Assembly (NCBI GenBank): GCA_002427615.1
Contig: DIFH01000120.1
Location: forward strand, 1-9,390
Length of the DNA: 9,390 bases
Direction: 5' to 3'
Origin: Paludibacter sp. UBA5753
GTDB lineage: Bacteria; Bacteroidota; Bacteroidia; Bacteroidales; Paludibacteraceae
Part shown: positions 5,712 through 9,390 of the stretch, piece after piece
How the letters are laid out: each line of letters begins with the position of its first letter
Numbering within the stretch: position 1 is the first letter of the stretch
The notes under the pieces: generated by a model
Databases searched by the model: none
What the model was told of the DNA's origin: nothing
Seen by the model: the letters and a program-made list of their open reading frames with translations, nothing else
Made by a program: the position numbers and the translations under genes

Positions 5712-6062
5712 ATGCCTGAATTTGAAAAAATAACAGAAGTTAGTGAAAGTTTAAAACAATACTTGATTACAAATTTTGAAATCATTAAGCTCCAAGCCAC
5801 CGAACGGGCTTCGGTCATTGGATCAGTTTTGGCGAGTAAGCTTGTTGTAGGTTTAACAGTATTTCTGTTTGTATTTACCTTGAGCATCGCACTTGGTTTT
5901 TACCTGTCGGCATTGCTCGGCGACACTTACTCGGGATTTGCTATCATTGCCGGGTTTTATTTTTTACTCGCAATCGTATTGCTTATTGGACGAAAGAAAC
6001 TGATTGAAACTCCATTGAGGGATAAGATTATAAAAAAGATATTGGAAAGTAAGATGTCCTAA
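5712..6062 (+). CDS. Phage holin superfamily (Holin-X/YqjE-like) membrane protein
   Basis: This 116-aa protein has an amphipathic N-terminal segment of about 1-40, two transmembrane helices (about 41-66 and 75-94) joined by a short acidic turn (GDTYSG), and a basic C-terminal tail with R94-K96 and PLRDKIIKK. The layout matches the 'phage holin family/YqjE' group found as chromosomal, non-phage genes beside YtxH- or DUF883-type proteins, such as E. coli yqjE. Nothing phage-like surrounds it, so a lysis role is unlikely and an inner-membrane stress or shape role is more plausible. It is followed after 14 nt by the 125-aa gene and then the lipoprotein, in an evident operon. Confidence 0.82.
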   Translation: MPEFEKITEVSESLKQYLITNFEIIKLQATERASVIGSVLASKLVVGLTVFLFVFTLSIALGFYLSALLGDTYSGFAIIAGFYFLLAIVLLIGRKKLIETPLRDKIIKKILESKMS

Positions 6063-6076
6063 ACACAACTCAAATC

Positions 6077-6454
6077 ATGGAAAACAAACAAATTACCAAC
6101 CACGCGGCATTGATGAGTCGAATTGTTGAGTTAAAAGCCGACAAATCCGTTCAGGAGGTAACACTCAGGATTACTTTTCTGGAAATGATTTCCACACTCG
6201 ATCTTATGTCTATTTTCAGAGGGAAAAAGAGCGAAGAGGCGCCGCTTGATTTAGTGAAAACAGGCGTTAATATAGCGCTCGACTTAATTATCGATATGAT
6301 GCTGGGGAAACATCGGAGTGTAAAAGGATTTTTAAGCTCAATTTTAGTCGAAAATTTTTCCAGAATAATGATAAACAATAATTTGATAAATATAATTTCG
6401 GGCATCAGCTCTTTGCTAAACCGAAAAACACAGTACGAAAAAAGTCAGGAATAA
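6077..6454 (+). CDS. Conserved-looking hypothetical protein of holin-like operon
   Basis: This 125-aa protein belongs to no family I can name. It lacks a signal peptide and a clear transmembrane helix. It opens with a polar helix (about 5-27), then has hydrophobic stretches around 31-46 (ITFLEMISTLDLMSIF) and 58-76 (DLVKTGVNIALDLIIDMML). A basic patch, GKHRSVKG (77-84), and an amphipathic Ile/Leu-rich end (about 86-114) complete it. The pattern suggests a helical protein that may lie along a membrane. It sits 14 nt after the holin-like gene and 21 nt before the lipoprotein gene, so all three are probably co-translated and may act together. The position is reminiscent of the small third gene of the E. 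coli yqjD-yqjE-yqjK group, but I see no sequence proof. Confidence 0.7.
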   Translation: MENKQITNHAALMSRIVELKADKSVQEVTLRITFLEMISTLDLMSIFRGKKSEEAPLDLVKTGVNIALDLIIDMMLGKHRSVKGFLSSILVENFSRIMINNNLINIISGISSLLNRKTQYEKSQE

Positions 6455-6475
6455 AAAATATAAAAATCAACCAAA

Positions 6476-6925
6476 ATGAAAACAACAAATTTAAAAACGA
6501 TGATGCTTGCATGCATTGTTGCAGTGGGAATTATCAGCTGTAACTCTCCGAAACAAAAAGCCGAAAATCTTGAAAATGCAGAGGAAAATCTAATCAAAGC
6601 ACAAGACGATCTTGATAAAGCTGTTTTGGATTCGGCCAACGAATACGACCGATACAAAATAGAATCGGAAGCTAAATTGAAAGCCAATGATTTGAAAATT
6701 GCAGAGTTAAAAACCAAAATGAAAGCCGATAAACTTGAAATTCGTACAAAATACGAAGAACAATTGAATGAACTTGAAATGAAAAATGCCAAGTTGAAAA
6801 CAAATATCGAAGATTATAAAGAAACCGATAAAAACAAATGGGAAATCTTCAAATCGAACCTAAACAAAGAAATTGAGGATATTGGGAAAGCCATAACAAA
6901 AATGGCCGAAGAAAACCAAAAATAA
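6476..6925 (+). CDS. Coiled-coil lipoprotein
   Basis: This 149-aa protein has a lipoprotein signal peptide: K2-K7, a hydrophobic core of 9-19, and lipobox I19-I20-S21-C22. Lipidation at C22 should anchor it in an envelope membrane. The residues after the Cys (NSPK) lack the acidic run used as a surface-export signal in some Bacteroidota, so a periplasm-facing location is more likely. The rest (about 27-146) is very rich in Lys, Glu, Asn and Ala with heptad-like spacing (AENLENAEENLIKAQDDLDK), that is, a long coiled coil with no enzyme motif. It is the last gene of the holin-like operon. A structural or tethering role in the envelope is inferred, and the partner is unknown. Confidence 0.8.
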   Translation: MKTTNLKTMMLACIVAVGIISCNSPKQKAENLENAEENLIKAQDDLDKAVLDSANEYDRYKIESEAKLKANDLKIAELKTKMKADKLEIRTKYEEQLNELEMKNAKLKTNIEDYKETDKNKWEIFKSNLNKEIEDIGKAITKMAEENQK

Positions 6926-6963
6926 CAATGTGTAAAGTTTCAACACGTTGCTAATGGTATAAC

Positions 6964-7020
6964 GAGCACTCTTTTCTTCCTTTCCTTCGATACGCTCCCT
7001 TCACGAAGAAAGGAGTGCTC
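6964..7020. terminator. Long hairpin after lipoprotein gene, probable transcription end
   Basis: GAGCACTCTTTTCTTC (6964-6979) pairs with GAAGAAAGGAGTGCTC (7005-7020), 15 of 16 with one G-T pair, across a 25-nt loop that can form an alternative CTTCG/CGAAG stem. It starts 38 nt after the lipoprotein stop. No T-run follows on the + strand, so it may instead be a dispersed repeat or an mRNA-stabilising 3' structure. Confidence 0.5.
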
Positions 7021-7202
7021 CACTAAAATGATAACTTGCTTATATTTGTATAACTGAGTCTCCTCTGAACCCCCCCCATTTTTTAAATAACTAAAAAAAT
7101 GCAGGTTCGCCGGAAAAAGGTGATTCATTCTATTGATTGAAAGTGTGTTTACAATAATATACATAGTGTTTGCAAGAAAATACCAATCTCTGCGTTGCAC
7201 TC

Positions 7203-7252
7203 ACAGCAAAAACAACTCATCCCGCCTTGGCGGGACTCCGTGTTTTTGCTGT
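7203..7252. repeat. Nested perfect hairpin
   Basis: A 12-bp perfect outer stem, ACAGCAAAAACA (7203-7214) with TGTTTTTGCTGT (7241-7252), encloses an inner stem, TCCCGCC (7220-7226) with GGCGGGA (7229-7235). A further GCAC/GTGC pairing lies outside. No T-run follows. It looks like a REP-type intergenic element or a structured RNA element. No gene on either side clearly uses it. Confidence 0.6.
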
Positions 7253-7512
7253 TTCGTGCGTCTTGACCTTGACGTTTTATTATCAAACACCGAGTTTTCT
7301 TTCTGACACTACATATGAGTCCACTCCGAAAAGTCAGAGCAGAGAGTTTGTTTAGTTGGTTAATAATTTATATAAAAGAAAGTCATATAATTGGGTAAAA
7401 TAGCCCGAAATTTTTTTTAAAAAATATTGCGTATATCATTATTATTCATTATATTAGCGGTGCAAAAACTACTATATCTGTATAGAAAGTCCGTTGACCA
7501 TAAGCAATTATT

Positions 7513-7540
7513 CAGGATGCCTGAACAGGGATGCCTGAAC
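7513..7540 (+). repeat. Tandem 14-bp units next to dispersed repeat
   Basis: GGATGCCTGAAC occurs at 7515-7526 and 7529-7540, a 14-bp period. The first unit is also part of the perfect palindrome TTCAGG-ATG-CCTGAA (7511-7525). The units abut the right copy of the 34-bp repeat and may be part of the same element; the left copy has no equivalent units. Confidence 0.55.
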
Positions 7541-7569
7541 CAACGGTTACGACCGAAGGGAGTAATTCC
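7536..7569 (-). repeat. Right copy of the 34-bp dispersed repeat (inverted)
   Basis: The reverse complement of 7536-7569 matches 498-531 at 29 of 34 bases. The shared core reads CCGTTGGTTCA at one end on the minus strand. A short minus-strand frame runs through it (7417-7608), but it has no family resemblance and looks incidental. Confidence 0.6.
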
Positions 7570-8005
7570 GATATAAGCAACCCAAATCCGCCGTAATTCA
7601 GAAAGCATAAAAAAGTCAGATATATGCTTGAAAAAAAGTTATGTTTAGTCTATTGAATGGATATTCCATTAAAAGATTTGGAGGTTATTTATCAATTTAT
7701 TAATTTTGAGGTAATTAATACATTTTCCTGCCGATTATAACCTACTGTGGGATAGTGGCAGAAAGTGCATGGATATATATAATTGGCAAGTTTGTGGATA
7801 AATTCTCTGAAATTACCTGTAGGAGAAAATATATTGTATTTCAATGATATAAGCAAACATTTTGGGCAAAATTATCTCGTTTTCTCCGTTTTGTTTTTAC
7901 ACTGATTTTTATGCTTTCTGAAATAGGGTGGAGTTGGGATGCTTACTTTTATTGGTTGGTATAAATTCCCGACGAAATCAATTTACCGGAGGTTTTCTTA
8001 TACCC

Positions 8006-8021
8006 CTCTCCTTGAGGAGAG
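8006..8021 (-). terminator. Short hairpin past acyl-CoA dehydrogenase stop
   Basis: CTCTCC (8006-8011) and GGAGAG (8016-8021) form a perfect 6-bp stem with loop TTGA, 17 nt beyond the dehydrogenase stop codon. On the minus strand it is followed by GGGTATAAGAAAACC and not by a T-run, so it is a weak terminator candidate or a REP-like unit. Confidence 0.35.
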
Positions 8022-8037
8022 AGGTGAGGTTGACTTT

Positions 8038-9390
8038 CTACTGCACTTTATACACATCCACACTTTCTACTTCGAAAGTTTTGATGTAAGTAGCATGTTT
8101 GCGCACTTCCACTTCGGCAAATTTTAGATAAATCTCAGCCGATTTGCGGAACAAATCTTCTTTATCGCGTGTAGCATCGAGAATCAGCAAGTAGCTCATG
8201 ATGATATGTCCTGCCATTTCCACTAAACGGCGTGCCTGAAAATCGAGGTATTCCTGATTTTTTGTTTCAGCAACACGCGTTACCGAATTCTCGTACAAAG
8301 TAGTCATGCTCATCAGGCGTTTGCGTAACGAATCGAATTCGGGATTAATAGGCTGTGCTTCGTAATGACGGATTTGTTTCAGATACGACCCTGTCGTTAC
8401 GTGGCGGATGGCAGCCACAACCTGCAACTGGGATGTTCCTTCGTAAATAGTCAGGATACGTGCGTCGCGGTAAATCCGTTCGCAGGCATAATCTTTCATA
8501 AAGCCCGAACCTCCGTGTACCTGAATGGAATCGTAGGCATTCTGATTGGCATATTCGCTCGAAAACATTTTCAGCATTGGCGTAAATGCATCGGCAAGTC
8601 GTTGGTATTCTTTATAATCCGCTTTTTCTTCGGGAGTCAGTTTGCGCGTAGCTTCAAGGCTTTCGTAAGCTTTATAAACATCCACAAAACGGGTTGTTTC
8701 GTAAAGCAACGCGCGTGTAGCGTCGAGTTTGGCTTTCATCATCGACACCATTTCGTAAACGGCAGGGAATTCGATAATGGCTTTACCGAACTGACGGCGA
8801 TCGCGGGCATAAGCAATGGCTTGGTCGTAAGCCGCTTGCGAAACGCCTACCGATTGAGCGCCGACGCCCAAACGCGCACCGTTCATCAGCGACATCACGT
8901 ATTTGATGAGGCCCATGCGGCGTACACCCACTAACTTGGCAGGCGTGTTGGTAAAAACAAGTTCGCAGGTTGGAGAACCTTTGATGCCCAGTTTATTCTC
9001 GATACGACGTACTTTAATCGTATCATCGTGTTTGTTGTCGGCTATGAAATAGGATAATCCGCGTCCATCAGTTGTTCCTTCTTCCGAACGCGCCAATACG
9101 AGTTTGATTTGAGCATCGCCGTTTGTAATAAAACGTTTTACACCGTTCAGATACCAGATACCATCTTTTTCGTTGTAAGTGGCTTTTAACTGAACCGCTT
9201 GTAAATCCGAACCTGCATCGGGCTCCGTCAAGTCCATCGAGCAAGTCTGTCCTTCGCAAACGCGCGGAAGAAATTCTGCTTTGATTTCTTCATCGGCAAA
9301 TTCGGCAATAGTCTCGGCGCAGTCCTGCAGTCCCCATATATTGGCAAAACCGGCATCGGCACGCGACACCATTTCACCGCCCATTACGTA
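8038..9390 (-). CDS. Acyl-CoA dehydrogenase, C-terminal part (runs off window)
   Basis: This FAD-dependent enzyme oxidises acyl-CoA to trans-2-enoyl-CoA in fatty-acid beta-oxidation or a related pathway. The frame is open to the window edge with YVMGGEMVSRADAG, so the N-terminus lies outside. The ATG at 9384 is internal and not the start. At least 450 aa are visible. Motifs in order are the flavin/substrate segment CSMDLTEPDAGSDLQ, the beta-domain WYLNGVKRFITNGDAQ, ARDRRQFGKAI, and QVHGGSGFMKDYACERIYRD followed by LTIYEGTSQ. The Glu of YEGT (codon 8440-8442) is the catalytic base. About 130 residues follow the catalytic Glu, longer than in 380-aa short/medium-chain enzymes, so this is the larger (~570-600 aa) type with a helical C-terminal extension. 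It is convergent with the stress cluster and appears more GC-rich. No functional link is visible. Confidence 0.93.
   Translation of the reverse strand, partial: YVMGGEMVSRADAGFANIWGLQDCAETIAEFADEEIKAEFLPRVCEGQTCSMDLTEPDAGSDLQAVQLKATYNEKDGIWYLNGVKRFITNGDAQIKLVLARSEEGTTDGRGLSYFIADNKHDDTIKVRRIENKLGIKGSPTCELVFTNTPAKLVGVRRMGLIKYVMSLMNGARLGVGAQSVGVSQAAYDQAIAYARDRRQFGKAIIEFPAVYEMVSMMKAKLDATRALLYETTRFVDVYKAYESLEATRKLTPEEKADYKEYQRLADAFTPMLKMFSSEYANQNAYDSIQVHGGSGFMKDYACERIYRDARILTIYEGTSQLQVVAAIRHVTTGSYLKQIRHYEAQPINPEFDSLRKRLMSMTTLYENSVTRVAETKNQEYLDFQARRLVEMAGHIIMSYLLILDATRDKEDLFRKSAEIYLKFAEVEVRKHATYIKTFEVESVDVYKVQ

Larger units (their letters stand above)
6926..8037. other. Gene-poor intergenic region with hairpins and repeats
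   Basis: About 1.1 kb has no convincing gene on either strand. It holds a 16-bp-stem hairpin (6964-7020), an eight-C tract (7070-7077), a nested hairpin (7203-7252), tandem GGATGCCTGAAC units (7515-7540), the right copy of the 34-bp repeat (7536-7569), AT-rich DNA to about 7990, and a short hairpin (8006-8021) just past the acyl-CoA dehydrogenase stop. A 27-codon frame at 7657-7740 is too short to support. The cluster genes on the left and the dehydrogenase on the right converge on this stretch. Confidence 0.7.

Noticed and set aside
5712..6062. Phage lysis cassette, suggested by the holin-like protein
   Set aside because: There is no endolysin, spanin or other phage gene nearby. The family name is historical, and the YtxH/lipoprotein context fits a chromosomal stress cluster.
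7170..7355. 61-codon plus-strand frame
   Set aside because: Half of it is the nested hairpin at 7203-7252, and it has no family resemblance or start context.
7417..7608. 63-codon minus-strand frame across the right repeat copy
   Set aside because: Its peptide is produced by reading the dispersed repeat and tandem units, with no sign of coding constraint.
7657..7740. 27-codon frame beginning MDIPLKDLEV
   Set aside because: It is too short, with no domain and no ribosome-site or operon context. It could be a gene remnant, but there is nothing to support that.
8365..8934. 189-codon plus-strand frame opposite the acyl-CoA dehydrogenase
   Set aside because: It lies fully antisense to a clearly conserved enzyme and is a shadow frame of its codon usage.

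Overview
The window looks like chromosomal DNA from a member of the Bacteroidota. The signs are AT-rich intergenic DNA, weak Shine-Dalgarno sequences, TAnnTTTG-type -7 promoter elements, AraC/hybrid-kinase signalling genes, a PorT-like outer-membrane barrel, a YtxH/'phage holin' stress cluster, and short GC-rich palindromic intergenic repeats. No tRNA, rRNA, CRISPR array or intact transposase was seen.

Layout. Positions 1-943 are a repeat-rich, mostly non-coding flank. It holds a nested inverted-repeat element (9-94), an apparent 5' remnant of a NYN-domain gene (186-338) and several small palindromes. Positions 944-3941 are a tight three-gene signalling operon: an AraC-family regulator with an unusual small N-terminal domain, a soluble PAS-HisKA-HATPase-REC-Hpt hybrid kinase, and a stand-alone receiver that overlaps the kinase by 4 nt. 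Positions 4114-4467 encode a small cupin followed by a good terminator. Positions 4658-5627 encode an exported beta-barrel protein and a YtxH-like protein, again followed by a terminator-like hairpin. Positions 5712-6925 hold three closely spaced genes: a two-helix membrane protein of the 'phage holin' superfamily, an unrecognised 125-aa protein and a coiled-coil lipoprotein. Positions 6926-8037 are a gene-poor stretch with strong hairpins and a repeat that matches one in the left flank in inverted orientation. From 8038 to the right edge, on the minus strand, is the C-terminal part of an acyl-CoA dehydrogenase. It is probably unrelated to the rest.

How it may work together. The kinase plus receiver can form a complete His-Asp-His-Asp phosphorelay (H170, D459, H599, then D55 of the receiver), but neither protein has a DNA-binding domain. 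The only DNA-binding protein of the operon is the AraC-type regulator. The promoters of the next two transcription units (cupin, and barrel/YtxH) share one architecture. Each has two direct ATGTAA repeats exactly 21 bp apart, and the second starts exactly 28 bp before a -7-like element. A 21-bp direct repeat touching the -35 region is the classic geometry of AraC/XylS operators. My main hypothesis is therefore a self-contained Bacteroidota envelope-stress regulon: phosphorelay plus AraC regulator driving a cupin, an outer-membrane barrel, YtxH and possibly the downstream membrane/lipoprotein genes. The operator geometry is seen directly; the regulatory link is inference.
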